A stretch of DNA of 64,000 bases from Takakia lepidozioides (GCA_030704615.1 CM060734.1:5952001-6016000), one strand, 5' to 3'; positions 1 through 11,034 are shown, numbered from the stretch's first letter. Made by a program: numbers and translations. Notes: generated from the letters alone by a model not told the origin.

Positions 1-71
1 TCTCTGTGAGTAAGGCAACATCCCAAGGCTACAGTATCGAGTTTGGAAACAGTATGTGCATAGTGAAGGAC

Positions 72-954
72 TGTCACGCACCTCACTTCGGTAAGCTCCC
101 CTTCAAGTCATAGTTACTCGCTTTGATGCGCACGCCTGACTCCCAACCTGGCCGTCGGGCCAACTCGGAGCTTCGGCTGCTCACCGGGACATAACGGTCC
201 CCCTTCGCTCTCCCGAAAGACCCTCCACCTATTTGGGCCTAGTGGAATTCCCTTTGGTAGATGGCAGTCCGGAACAGCTCCCCACTCTTTGGTCGCTTTC
301 CGGCTCGCTTGCTTACTCATTAGTTTTTGGACACCAACGGGCTTGCACCGTTCTTGGGGTTACTACTCCCTATATATACTTCTGTAGCTGTCCGCGGGGG
401 TTTCACAACCAGCCATGCCATTTTATGGCGAACCACCACGAAGACCCTCGACTCCCGGTGGTGAGTCGCGGTGAGTCTTGGCCCTCTCACCACGACCCCA
501 TTGGGCCGTGATGAGTCCCAAGACTCCCCACGACTCCCACCACGAGGTCTCCACCCTATGGTGAGTCCTATGCCACCCCCACTAAGACCCGCTAAGCTAC
601 CACCACCCCTTGTGGAGCCACCCCCACCGCAACCCGGTGTGCAGGGCTCCACCTAGTGAGCGCCTCCGCCTCCTTGAGTGCCTTGGACACTCAAGGGTGC
701 TTCAGCCCCCCCCCATACCTATCGCTGCCGCTGCCCCACCACAGGGGCAGCCCCTCATGTGTCCCGACCCCCCCGCCCTCAATGCAAAGGGCCGCGACAC
801 ACACCCCTACCAACAGGGAGTCGATGTCCTCATCGACTTGTCCATTTTGAAGAAACGAACATCCAAGTTGTGGCGTCCCACATCAAGGAGTTTGTTTCCG
901 CACCATGGCGTCCCATGGCAAAGAACCAAACCCCACACTTGACTCTACTCTCCA
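72..954 (-). repeat. LTR-like repeat, ~880 bp (inverted copy of 42,842-43,721)
   Basis: This segment reads on the minus strand as a close copy of the plus-strand block at 42,842-43,721. Both copies end in TG...CA (here TGTCACGC at 72 and CTCTCCA at 954), and similarity stops abruptly at both ends, which fits a solo LTR. A TATA-like stretch (CTATATATAC, near 370) could be an LTR promoter. The proline-rich reading frames inside it appear in both copies but have no domain and are best treated as chance. No clear 5-bp target duplication is visible, and the internal element that owned this LTR is not in the window. Confidence 0.6.
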
Positions 955-1553
955 GAATAGCCCCCTTAAACAAATGCCATCTGATGTAACCGCGGGTCAA
1001 AGAAGGCCCCGCAACGTGGCGGGGCGCAGGGCCTCACGGGCCAGACAATAGCGCGGACCGCTGCGGATAAAGGCGGCGACCGCCGGTCCGCAGGCCGGAG
1101 CTTTACCCAGCGATTAATAACTCAGATTTGGCATGCGGCTGTTTTTGTCAGTGTCCTGGCCACGCAGGCCGTCCTTTTGTGCACGTACGACTAGGGTCAG
1201 CACCCCGCCTTCTCAGCGCCGAGGCGTGGGGCCGCGACTGCTCCCCGCGTTTCCGCCGTTGGGTCCCTGGCTCCTGGGCGCACCAGTCGGGGCTTTCCCG
1301 CACTGCTGGCGACCCGTGGGCAGCTCCTACACTCCAAAAAACCAAGGTCCAAAAAAATACAAATCCCCCCCCCCCCCCCTTCCTTGTATTCAAGGTCCCT
1401 TAGTGGGGTAACTAGAGAAGGTTATCAGGGCCTTCCTAGGCCTTTCAATAGGTAGTCTAGCTTCTGGTTAGAACTTCTTAGAGCTATATATCAACTCCTC
1501 TTCATCAATAATAGAGCCAGTGCCTCTTTTGTACCCTCTCCTATGATGAACAT
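955..1553. other. Non-coding stretch, no gene seen
   Basis: GC-rich spacer between the LTR-like repeat and the tandem repeats. It holds a run of about 16 C at roughly 1,364-1,379, a place where assembly errors are likely. I see no domain or splice pattern. Confidence 0.6.
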
Positions 1554-2075
1554 AGAGTACGGAGTATTGATTATGAAATCGGCGCCTATTTCATGTAATA
1601 CACAAAAGTACATTCCCACGCCGTCCCTGCATTCATGGAGTTCAAGCATTCCCCCAATTCATGGACAAATCCCAAATATAATTTTCTGGCAGTTACCGCA
1701 CACTGCTTACGTATGTGTTGGAAACCAGAGTAGGGAGTATGGATGTTCTAATCGGCGCCGATTTCATGTAATAGTGAAAAGTACATTCCCTCGCCGTCCC
1801 TGCATTCATGGAGTACATGCATTCCCCTTGTTTCATGGACAAATAAGAAATAAATTTATACGACAGTTACATGACACTGCCTAATGTATGTTTGGAAAAT
1901 CAGAGTATGGAGTATGGATGTGGGAAATCAGCGCCGATTTCTTCTTCTAGCCAAGACTACATTCCCTCGCCGTCCCTGCATTCAAAATCAATCATTGCCT
2001 CAATTTCGTGAAAAAATCACAAATAAAATTTTACTACAGTACAGGACACTGCATTATGAATGTTTGTGGAAATCC
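1554..2075. repeat. Three degenerate ~174-bp tandem repeats
   Basis: Three head-to-tail units start at about 1,554, 1,727 and 1,902, each opening with AGAGTA(C/G/T)GGAGTAT. Shared blocks include a GGCGCC-GATTTC block, TACATTCCC(T/A)CGCCGTCCCTG, CATTCATGGA and a CAGTTAC-type block. Periods are 173 and 175 bp. A fourth partial unit fades out near 2,075-2,110. The unit is close to nucleosome length, as in many plant satellites, but three copies alone do not establish a satellite array. Reading frames across it are not conserved between units. Confidence 0.75.
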
Positions 2076-2147
2076 ACATAACTCCCTAGTCGACAAATCG
2101 GCGTCGATCACCCCCTATTGACGACGTACCCTCTTTCCCCATTTGCA

Positions 2148-2536
2148 CTACCCCTCCCAGGCGCATGGGTCCTTCCGAAGGACCGATGTCACTTCGTTCA
2201 TATTAAGAGTAGGGTAATCGGTAGTTTCCAGATCCGTCGGACACCGAAGGCGCCGGAGAAAATATAGTAGATGTGCTTGCAGTGAGTGTACGTTCCCTTC
2301 GAATTTCGCATCTTCAGGAAATCCCGACATGTGCAATCCGGATAGATGGATATGGATACATTGTACATGACTCCCGTTTTGGCAAACCCGGCAGTGGAAA
2401 TGTTGTAGACACAGCCAATGCCTGGACGAGGGACATCACGGAATGATTGGACTATGGCTTTCAGAGCCAGCGCCAAGCCTGCCCTTTGTCCAAGCCTAGC
2501 TTGTCTGCATTGCGCTTGTAAATTTTGTTCCATCAT
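2148..2536 (-). pseudogene. SWIM zinc-finger fragment of a MULE-like transposase
   Basis: The minus strand encodes a SWIM zinc finger: the CTC of YPDCTCRDFLKM, then CKHIYYIF about 20 residues later, giving the CxC...CxH pattern. The same module, with similar flanking text, lies at 23,900-24,170. A frameshift near 2,230 puts the last part (...PTLNMNEVTSVLRKDP, matching ATLSPGEVHTLLQRD of the other copy) into another frame. SWIM domains are typical of MuDR/MULE transposases and FAR1-type proteins. No catalytic core is visible here, so this is a 3' remnant. Confidence 0.7.
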
Positions 2537-3419
2537 TTCGTGGGATAATCCATGTCCTCGTATGGGCCATGCCCAATTGCAGCCCTGTCCACAGACCCAT
2601 CGTGGAACGCTGGAACATCATCCCGAGGGACGAGTCGGAAGCCCGCCGCATCGAGACTGTCTATTTCGGCTTGGGTCAAATCAGTCCCTACCTAGACTGG
2701 CCACATGCGTGGTGGGTCTGGTTTATCTTTCACATCCTTGCTAACTCTGCCACGACTACACTGCTGGATGTCATGAATGCAAAACCAGAACTCCTGAGCC
2801 TTTTCATTAACCATCCATGAAGGATGCCACATTCCACTGTATGTGGGTGCAGGAACACCAAGCGATTTCGACAGTTGAATTGGTTATTTGCAAGGGACTC
2901 GACTGTCCACACGAATTGCCCAACACTGTCGGCGACATGTGTCACTTGTTTTTTGCAATTTGCCATATCGCAGCTGAAACAACTGATTGTAAATGGGCTT
3001 CCCATACTGCATCGCACATAATCGTCGTCGTCAATCGTCGTCGTCATCCGGCTCAGTATCCAAGTCTATGCATGGAGGACTAGCCCTTGATCCTCCAGCA
3101 CCATGGGATCTGCGAGGTCCTGTTCACAGGTTTATCCTCCTTCCCATGCACAGGTTTGGCATAAACCCTGTGCACCTCTTTCAGAAGTGCATGTTCATGA
3201 TTTGCCTATTACAGCAACGCTTGAGCTTGGAGTGTGAGCTTGGAATGTACTTGTTTGTATGGTTAACTACATGGCAAAGCAGGTATGAAGCCAACTAGTA
3301 TATGCTTCCCCGCAGATGATAATATGTCCATTCATTACCCTAATAGCAGACATCATCGGAAAGCCAAATGTGTGCCGGTCTTTCCACCGGCAGTCTCAGC
3401 AAAACCATAGCCAGTTTGG
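2537..3419. other. Unassigned sequence next to the SWIM remnant
   Basis: Several overlapping open frames of 80-105 codons run on both strands, but none shows a domain I recognise, and composition does not favour one strand. It may be further decayed MULE sequence or spacer. A short repeat of CGTCGT occurs near 3,022-3,044. Confidence 0.4.
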
Positions 3420-3555
3420 GACACAAGAGCCATAGCCAGAGTTTAGGCTCTTGCCTTTCTGAGCCAAGGTACTGCACAATGTTTTCATGATGGAATTGAA
3501 TAAGAAGAGGTATGTCCTGCTCAAGTTGCATAATAGACTGTTGTACTGCATTCCC
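3420..3555 (-). pseudogene. MAPKKK (MEKK-type) kinase-domain fragment
   Basis: About 40 codons on the minus strand read MQLEQDIPLLIQFHHENI followed by VQYLGSERQEPKLWLWL. This matches the alpha-C helix to beta-5 part of plant MEKK-type MAP kinase kinase kinases, whose family pattern is LEQEIxLLSxxxHENIVQYxG followed by a KLYI-type strand. No glycine loop, catalytic HRD or DFG follows, so it is only a fragment. It directly abuts the CACTA fragment that starts near 3,577 on the other strand, as in gene-fragment capture by CACTA elements. Confidence rests on one short block. Confidence 0.55.
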
Positions 3556-3576
3556 CATAATTGTGCCCAAACTACC

Positions 3577-3921
3577 TAGCTGGATGAATTGGTGCTTTGT
3601 GGCCCGGTTTGTACCCGCTGGATGTACCCCATTGAAAGGTACATGAAAACCTTGAAGGGGTATGTCAGGAACTATGCCCAGCCAGAAGGGAGCATGGCAA
3701 GTGGGTACTCCCATGAGGAGGCCCTTGGCTTCCTCACGGAGTATATTGCTGAGTTTGAGGGAACATCTAGGCGAATATGGGATTCTAATGAAGAAGAGAG
3801 GGTTGTTGGAGAGCTTTTGGAAGGAGAAGGAGCACGGAGGACCATGTCAGTGGAGCTCCGTGATAGTGCGCACGTTTATGTGTTTCACAATACAAAGTGC
3901 TTGAGGCCTTTCTTGGTGTAA
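3577..3921 (+). pseudogene. CACTA (En/Spm) transposase C-terminal fragment (DUF4218 type)
   Basis: The frame reads LCGPVCTRWMYPIERYMKTL then KGYVRNYAQPEGS, the hallmark block of the DUF4218 domain in CACTA TNP2 proteins. It opens right after a TAG at 3,577 and ends with a stop at 3,919-3,921. In a complete TNP2 this block follows directly after the text where the CACTA copy at 8,155-8,724 stops. It is therefore either the displaced 3' part of that element or a piece of a second copy. The fragment lies upstream of the main body in the same orientation. Confidence 0.75.
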
Positions 3922-4589
3922 ATATATGTATCATGCACTATGTATATTCTGAATTGGCACGACATTGAGATTGTGACCCCAGGGGGGGTTGGGTTTCTGA
4001 CCTGCGTTTTGTTGTATGACCAGAGTTTATGATCGGACTTTATGACCGGGAGAAGGTTGAAAGGGACTCGGCAAGAACAAAGTTTCTGTAGAATAATAGG
4101 AATTTCTGACTCAGTTACAATTTTAAAAAAATTTAATGTTTTTTTCCATCGATATACTCTGCGATACCTTCGATATTGCTGCGATAGAGTAGTGTTCCTC
4201 GATATCTTGTATGCAGCCGATAGTCTATCCTTGACTGGATGATAGAAAAAGTGGATGAATGATTATAGAGGATGGATAGAAGAGGTTGAGCGGTTATTAA
4301 AGTTGTTGGAGCATTCTGCTATATATTGCATTTATGTGAAGCAGACGGTGTCAGTTGAGCCAGAGAGCCGTGACCAGGGAGAGTAGAGTGAGTAGGAGTT
4401 AGAATATAGAGTTATTCTTTAATGGTAGATTAAGTACTGCATTCTTGTGATGTTGTGTTCGTAAATGAATAGAAGAGAAGAAGGAGAAAAATGAAGTTCA
4501 ATTCACTTTGTGTTGTGTGAAGAATGGAATGACGGAATGAGAATTTGATTCTAAATGTAATGGTTGAAGAATTATAATTATGTGAGATA
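3922..4589. other. AT-rich leader region without a gene
   Basis: The sequence shifts to AT-rich composition from about 4,080. No supported reading frame precedes the F-box-like block. A TATATATT stretch lies near 4,320, but I cannot tie it to a transcript. Confidence 0.4.
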
Positions 4590-5303
4590 GTGAGAATGTT
4601 CACAAATGGAGATGATAAAGATTCTGAGAGAGAATTAATTCTTGGCTTACCCAGAGAAATATCGATTTGGATATTTAAAAGTTTATCTTGCATTGAGGCA
4701 GAGTTAGTTCCAATAGAAAGTGTGAGTAAAGCCTGGAGAAATGAATTATCAATTCTATATAAACATCGTCAATTGGGACGTAAATGGAATCAGTATGTGG
4801 TGCTGTCCGATAGATGGTTATCAAGAGTTCATGAAGGAGCAAATTAAGGAAATGAAGATAGAAAGTCTTCGATTGGATTAACTGGAGGAGTATAACAGTG
4901 AAGTAAAATCATTTGCATGGCAGAGAGCAATGATGAGAGAATAAAAGTACAAAGTTGATCACTGGATTACCAGATCATTTATTGATAATAATCTTTCATA
5001 AGCTTTGTTGTAGCGACAAAGAAGTATCCTTATTACAATTAGTCAATAGAGGATAGTACAGGGAGATATCAATTCTATATAGGAGTTGTTATTGGAAGCA
5101 CAGTTAGGTGCAGGCATGGTATAAATCGATTGAAGGCTATCATGAACTTATGAGAGAGTGGAGTAATTCCTTTGGTGAGGGAAAATCCCTGGAGCAACTG
5201 AAGAAACAGGATTGGTGGTGAAGAGCAATCGGTAGTGATGTGTGAAAAAGAACATATAGTAGATCATGTAGAATTAATTATCGGACTACCTAATAGTATA
5301 TAA
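4590..5303 (+). pseudogene. Decayed tandem F-box-like repeats in an AT-rich block
   Basis: Three similar units start near 4,629, 4,955 and 5,272 with LILGLPREIS, LITGLPDHLL and LIIGLPNSI. This is the start of an F-box motif, followed in units 1 and 2 by a helix pattern and a VSKAWRNELSILY or VNRG-stop-YREISILY block. Unit 1 is open for about 85 codons and then continues after a frameshift. Unit 2 has two in-frame stops. Unit 3 is cut off at the neighbouring gene. The block from about 4,080 to 5,300 is markedly richer in A, T and plus-strand purines than its surroundings, which suggests a separate origin. F-box proteins usually serve as SCF ubiquitin-ligase adaptors, and this locus is not functional as read. 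Confidence 0.5.
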
Positions 5304-5950
5304 TGGTGCCCGACGCTTCAATGGCACCGGACTCTGTCCCTTGTGGAGCGCTTTGCTGATCAAATGCTCCACAAGGTCCTCGCCCGATTCTTCTCCCTCT
5401 TTGTTAGAGTCGTCGTTCGGGTAGACGTCATTATCGTAGTCAACATCTAGTTCTTGCTCGTTGTCCACAACATCATCCATGTCGGAACCTTCTTGTTCTT
5501 TCTGGGTACTGGCCTCCATGTCCGATCCTTGCATCTCCATCGGCGCAGGAGCCTCCGCCTCCTCCATGCCAGCCATTGTCAAGTTCTTCAGCCGGCGTCT
5601 TTGGGGGGGAGGCCCACTATGCTCAAACTTGGCCTTCCTGCTTGGCCTCTGGATGCTTGCTGCTAAGCTGCACAATGCCAGCAACGTCGCCTCCTCAAAA
5701 ACAGAAGTAAATTTAGAAAACAAGCAGCAAAAACAAAAGTATTCCAGAAACCCGAAATATGAGGTCTTCAATCCAGCACCACGAACCTTTCCTTCGTGCT
5801 TGTTATGTTAAGCATTGCCAGCGTTTCCAGGTTGCTCTTCACTCGCGTGTCTCTCGCGGCCTCGTATGCATTCTGGGTCTCTGTCTCTTTCATGTCGTCG
5901 CTGGAAATGTCGTCCAGATCACAAAATGACACCTCACAAAGCTTCACCAT
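5286..5950 (-). CDS. Hypothetical acidic protein, probably two exons
   Basis: I do not recognise the family. A plausible first part starts at ATG 5,948-5,950 (MVKLCEVSFCDLDD...) and runs through NAYEAARDTRVKSNLETLAM, a charged helical stretch. The second part (about 5,286-5,693) reads EATLLALCSLAASIQRP, a basic block with PPPQRRRLK, and then a very acidic tail rich in D, E and S ending LVEHLISKALHKGQ. The gap between them contains stops and looks like a ~90-bp intron with an acceptor near 5,694, but I could not find a donor that keeps phase, so the join is uncertain. The gene lies head to head with the CACTA transposase at 6,082 and could be transposon-captured. The layout (helix, basic patch, acidic tail) suggests a nuclear protein, but this is inference. 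Confidence 0.4.
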
Positions 5951-6081
5951 GCTCAGGAGGTGAAAACGCGAACAAGGAGACAGTAGAACAAAATCACAAG
6001 GGCACATAGTTACATTCCCACGCACGCATAGGTAGTGAGTGGGAGCAGTAGACAGTAAATAATTAGTGAGTTCGACGGGAG

Positions 6082-8724
6082 GTGAAGTCATTGAGACGAT
6101 GGCAAGCTACTGGCCGAGAACGTCTACTACCTCCAAACGTAGACGCGCTTCTATGGCAACAAGAAGAAGAAAATGCGAGGAGACTGGGTATGGCTCAAAT
6201 ATGGTGCCCGTGCAATGACTGCCATGGTGGGCGCCTACAGTTCGTGCACACTGCTCGAAATCATTTGCTTGCTAATCAGCGAGATCCCAACCTGCGCAAT
6301 CTGCCTGTGAGGATGCCTCTCCTCTATCCTGTGGGTTCTATCTCAATGTACTGCAACGTAGTTTTTGAATTCCGCTTTGGCTGCTTGGAAAAGGGGATGA
6401 CACGTAAGATAACACATGCAGAATTGACTTGTGCAGGGAAACGGGGGAAACGGGGGAAACATGGATGTGCCGAATCCTCAACAGGACGTCGATGCACAAA
6501 TAATACGCCCGCTTGTGGGTGGGGAAGGATTGGATGGGCAAATGGACATGATGAGGATGTCGCGGGAGACATTTTCGATTGCGGGCAATGTTGGACGCCA
6601 ACAAGTGAATGCCGAGGAAGACATGGGGCAAGCCGGGGGAGATGAAGACTGTGCAGATGCTCATGTGGCATCCGAGTATGAATATGCGGCGAAGACCCCA
6701 CTGTATCTTGGCTGCAAAAAGCAGACTGGCAGCCACCTTGCTCCTGTTGAACGTAAGTGCTACTCACGGTATTTCTAATGCAGCGATGGACGAGTTTCTC
6801 AAATTGATGCACGGACATCTACTGCCACAACCTAATTCCCTGCCTAAGTCGCACTATGAGGCAAAGAAGCTCATATCAAGACTAAGCCTTGCACACACAA
6901 ACATCCATGCTTGCCCGGAAGGATGTGTGTTGTATAGGGGTGACTTGCGGAATGCTGTTAGTTGCCCAAAATGTCGGGCAAGCCGCTACATACCTAGCAT
7001 GAAGACACTGGTTCCACAAAAGGTGGTGAAGCATTTTCCTCTCATTCCCAAGCTTACACGAATGTACAAGTGCAAGGACATATCCAAGCTGATGGTGTGG
7101 CACGCCGAGAATAGAAGTGAAGATGGGAAGATGAGGCACCCATGTGACAGTCTTGCATGGAAGCACATTGACAACAAGTGGCCTGCATTTGGTCAAGAGC
7201 CTCGGAATTTGAGATTGGGCTTTGCTTTTGATGGTGTCAATCCTTTCAGCGACAAAACAACATCATGGTCTGCTTGGCCCGTCCTTTGCATTAACTACAA
7301 TCTCCCTCCCTGGCTAAGCACAAACCCTTCTTCCTGATGTTGACACTGCTGATTCCTAGAAAGGAATCCATGAAGAACCAAAATGTGGATGTGTACTTGC
7401 AACCTTTGGTGGATGAGTTGATTTTGTTGTGGGAAGAAGGTGTATGGGCTATTGATGCAGGTATGCAAGAAGAAGGACGTCAAAGGTTTCAAATGAGAGC
7501 CATTCTAATGTGGTCTGTACACGACTATCCCGCATATGGGTTGTTGGTGGGGTGTGCACATCAAGGTTACAAGGCATGTCCAGTATGTGGGCCGAATGTG
7601 GATGCTAGGTACTCCCCGGCCTGCAGGAAAATGTTGTACTTTGGGCATAGACGGTACTTGCCACGAACCCATCCATACAGGCGCAATCGCGCCCATTTCA
7701 ATGGGGCCACAGAGCTGAGAGCAGCCCCCCCACCCGTAACTGCATTGGATCAGCTTCAGAACGGTGAAGAGTCCCATGCGTACAAAGGTAGGCCGGGGGG
7801 GGACTCAGACCCTGCAAAAAAGCATGGCATGAAGCGAAGATCATGTCTTTGGAGTCTACCGTACTGGAAGGTATGCTTGTTCAATCTGCCCCCATTTCTA
7901 GGACAATACATGGAGTGTATGTTGCAGCTCCTCTCAACTACATGTGCTTGTTTTATGGTCAATGTTCACTTTAGTTTCCTGCAATGCATTTTAAGATCAG
8001 GGCTGTGAAATTAGAGTCTGAACACTCTACAAATTTCACTGCCTTTCACAAATTTCACTTCTTATTGCCATCTCATCACTTGGTAGAAGGTTGTCATTAT
8101 TGGGCTGAATTGGTTGCTTTGCTGAAAGTGGGAAGGGCCGTGTAATGCCAGGATTTGCTGATAAGGTACACTTTAGATGTTATGCATTGTGAAAAAAATG
8201 TTTGTGAAAACATTTTGAAGACCATTATGGGGTTGAAGGATACACCAAAGAGTAGGAAGGACATGGAGTTTGAAGGCATAAGACGCCACCTGTGGCTAAG
8301 TCCCCACCACAGCGATGGAAGGACGTTGGAGAAGCCCCATGCTCCATACGTGTTGAACCATGAAGAATCGGAATCCTTCATGGCCACTCTTGGTGCTTTG
8401 AAAACCCCCACGGGGTATGGCGGAGCATTCAAGAAGCATGTGGGCAACCAGAAGCTCTCAAGCATGAAGTCCCATGATTTTCATATCCTCATGCAACAGG
8501 TTCTTCCCCTTTGCATCCGGGGATTGTTGGGTAAAGGTACGAGGCAAGCCATCATGAGCATTTCAAGGGTTTTTTGTCATTTATGCATGAAGACCGTGGA
8601 TCCCGAATGTTTGGGGGCCTTGAAGGATGATGTGGTTCTTACCCTTTGTTTGCTTGAGAAAGAATTCCCCCCCTCTTTCGTTGATGATTGTCAGAGGTGG
8701 GTCTTGATCCCACTGTGTGCATGA
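6082..8724 (+). pseudogene. CACTA (En/Spm) TNP2-type transposase, broken
   Basis: Pieces in order: a transposase-associated domain at 6,082-6,330 (IWCPCNDCHGGR...HLLANQRDPN); a charged linker at about 6,430-6,770; and the Transposase_21 core at about 6,780-7,330 with HACPEGCVLYRGD, CPKCRASRY and the LRLGFAFDGVNPFSD signature. The core continues at 7,337-7,780 (VDVYLQPLVDELILLWEEGV, GYKACPVCG). The start of DUF4218 is at 8,155-8,724 (LDVMHCEKNVCENILKTIMG). A frameshift near 7,320 splits the core, and the gaps at 6,340-6,430 and 7,870-8,155 look like introns or decay. The family moves DNA by cut-and-paste using TIRs that begin CACTA. I could not place this copy's TIRs. Confidence 0.85.
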
Positions 8725-9900
8725 AATGCCAGGCTGAATCGTGGTTGGCTTTCTCAAGAATAGGCTTGTTTTCTTTGAAGAACATTAGATCACAATGAAA
8801 AGGCTGGGCACCAATGTGGTTAGTGAAAGTCAAGCCCTTTGTTTCTTCATGCACCATCATGAAGGATACTATGAAGAAGCCGGATGGGCCTTTGCCTCTG
8901 GATTGCAGGTAGAATTGACAGTAGGCCAATGTACAGGTCCAGGGCTGCCTCTGTTTTGTTGATTGCTTGAAGTTGGGTATGTCATGTTCACAATCAGCTT
9001 AAATGGTGGGCAGCCTTCTTGTTGAGAGCAAACTGGGGACAAGGAAAGGATACCTACTGCAGTGTCTGTAATTTCGTATAAGCTATCCCTTCTGGCATAT
9101 CTTTCTTTCTAGTATGACATACGGGATTCCGGGACAGCCAACCCCTTGCTGAGGTCTTCCACTCTGAGGAGCAGAAATGTTAGGCATGGGGGATTCGGAC
9201 AGTGCTCCACCGTAGAGAATCTATTGGTGTTCATAAGTTGTTTTTGGGGTACCTGTTTACTGACTGCATTCTTTCTTTATATCCTGCTTTGTTTTGTCCC
9301 ATAAGCTCCTTGAGCTTTCCATGGATAGTAGCCAGTATGCTTTTTTCTTCTGTCCTATGGTAGCCTGTACAGTAATTCTATATTTCTTCCAGCACTGCCT
9401 TCTTCCAACTTTTTGTCATAGGGTCCTCCAGGCCTCTCAAAGTGAAAATGCTGTTCTTTCTTCCATAACCTCTGACAGCTTCATGTGGATGCTATAGAGT
9501 ACCTTTTGTTTACCACTGTGTTGGCATGGTGCTGATGGTAAGTCAATTGTATGATGTGAAGGGATTCAGATTGCCCCATACAAAGAAATTCTGCACTACC
9601 TACCATGGTTTGTGTGGAAGGTTATGTGAAAAAATCAAGTGAGCCAATGTTGACCTTCAGAGGCTTGGAAGAAAGGAGATGCTCAAAGAAGAAGAAAATC
9701 CACTGCCATGAACCTTGAAGAAACTTATGTGGTACTCAATAGTCCATCGAGTATAGTCTCTAGTAGGAAATTACACTCCACTATCCTGTAACAGCTCTGC
9801 CATTCTAATTTGGTTTTATTCTCTGCACTTTTGGTTTGAAGACTTTGCATTGTTTCCTTTCTATTAGCCCATGATTGCTAAGATGAGGTGTTTTGACTGT
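8725..9900. other. CACTA interior or spacer, no gene seen
   Basis: Lies between the TNP2-type frame and the second CACTA frame on the same strand. It is probably an intron or inter-ORF part of that element. No frame shows a domain. A ~55-bp segment at about 9,265-9,325 (GTCCCATAAGCTCCTTGAGC) recurs inverted at 15,330-15,400. Confidence 0.4.
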
Positions 9901-9919
9901 TTGGCATGTATGCGCAGGA

Positions 9920-11034
9920 TGCAGGGAAGAAAATGCCCAGACTGGGGCAGATGTCAGTGTTGCCAGTGCCAGGGCCTCCACCTCCTCCAAGCGCAGCCGC
10001 ACTAGGCAGCTTCTATCCCCAGCCCTATCCTGAACACCTGCACCAGGGCTCATCTTCTGGACGGATCGCACTACAATGAAGGGCCACCATCGTATCCAAA
10101 CTACCAGCCTCCCCCCAGCCCGACAGGTCAGTACTCATGTTATGCTGGACCAGCAGGGCAGCAGCCAGACAATGCAATGAATGGCCACTACCACGAAGGC
10201 GTGTGGTATCCTGCCATAAATCCGCTGAACCCTGCTTACCGTCCTCCTCCCTAATACTATCCCACAAGTCCCGCAATGCGGCCTGAGGTGCATGGCCAGT
10301 ACCCTGGACAACCAAGTTCCACTCCCAACTCGTCAGCCCAAAGGCCCCTTCATTTCACGGTATCCCGGCTTGGCACGAGTGGCGGTGGACTGAAAGAGCC
10401 TCAGCAAGCGCCTGGGTGGCAAGGCATGTCACCTGTGCAGACGGGCCCTCGCAAAATGGAAGGGGCAGAGGGAAGGGAGGACTCCAATGTGACTCCGGAT
10501 GTAACACCCATGACCACGAAGGAATGAGCTTCTCACCTGAGGAAGGTGAGAAGAGCTGCCAAGAAGGAGATGAAAGCGCAGGCAGCAGAAAATGCAGCAG
10601 CAGGGAGGAAAAAATTCTACATTGAGCTTGATCCCAAAGGCGCTCTAGTGGGCGATACATGCAACGACTGGTTGTGTGCCCTGCGTGGACAATGTCAGCG
10701 TCTTCTTGACTGGTCACTGCCAATTCTCCAAGTGCCAATGGAGAAGATTCTTGAGCTTGGGCAGATTTTGGATCTTGACTGGGAGTATAGCAGGCCAATG
10801 AGTGACAAGGCACTATGGAACCAGGTTGGTGGCATTCTGAAAAACCAGCGATTGAAGTTATACAGGAGGGTGTATAAGCTCGGGAAACCGAAACCCAACC
10901 ATATTGCAGACAAAACTTGGGCACAATTGTGTTCTTTATGGTCTACACCGGAGTGGAAAGCCAGTTCGCAGAATGGTAAAAAAGCGAGGTCGCATGTAAA
11001 GCTACCCAAACAGGTCTGGACGCTCAGGCGTTAG
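9920..11034 (+). pseudogene. CACTA accessory protein (Transposase_24 / Ptta-En/Spm type)
   Basis: The plus strand encodes a P/Q/Y-rich N-terminal part (from about 10,080: SYPNYQPPPSPTGQY, GVWYPAINPLNPAYRPPP) followed, after two in-frame stops (TAA near 10,252 and TGA near 10,525), by a globular part at 10,546-11,034. That part has the Transposase_24 pattern: WNQVGGILKNQRLKLYRRVY, then TWAQLCSLWSTPEWKA. These proteins accompany TNP2 in plant CACTA elements and are thought to bind subterminal repeats. Position, strand and type make it the second gene of the CACTA element at 6,082-8,724. Apart from the two stops the frame is well preserved. Confidence 0.7.

Noticed and set aside
320-942. Proline-rich open frames on both strands (also mirrored at 42.8-43.3 kb)
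   Set aside because: They lie inside the LTR-like repeat, have no domain, and their conservation between the two copies is simply nucleotide similarity of the repeat.
1128-1411. Three overlapping ~90-codon frames
   Set aside because: GC-rich sequence gives long frames by chance in several phases; no domain, and they run through a homopolymer.
6324-6818. 164-codon minus-strand frame with many His/Pro residues
   Set aside because: Antisense shadow of the CACTA transposase, whose plus-strand frames carry the recognisable domains.
8097-8465. 122-codon minus-strand frame
   Set aside because: Antisense to the CACTA DUF4218 region; no similarity of its own.
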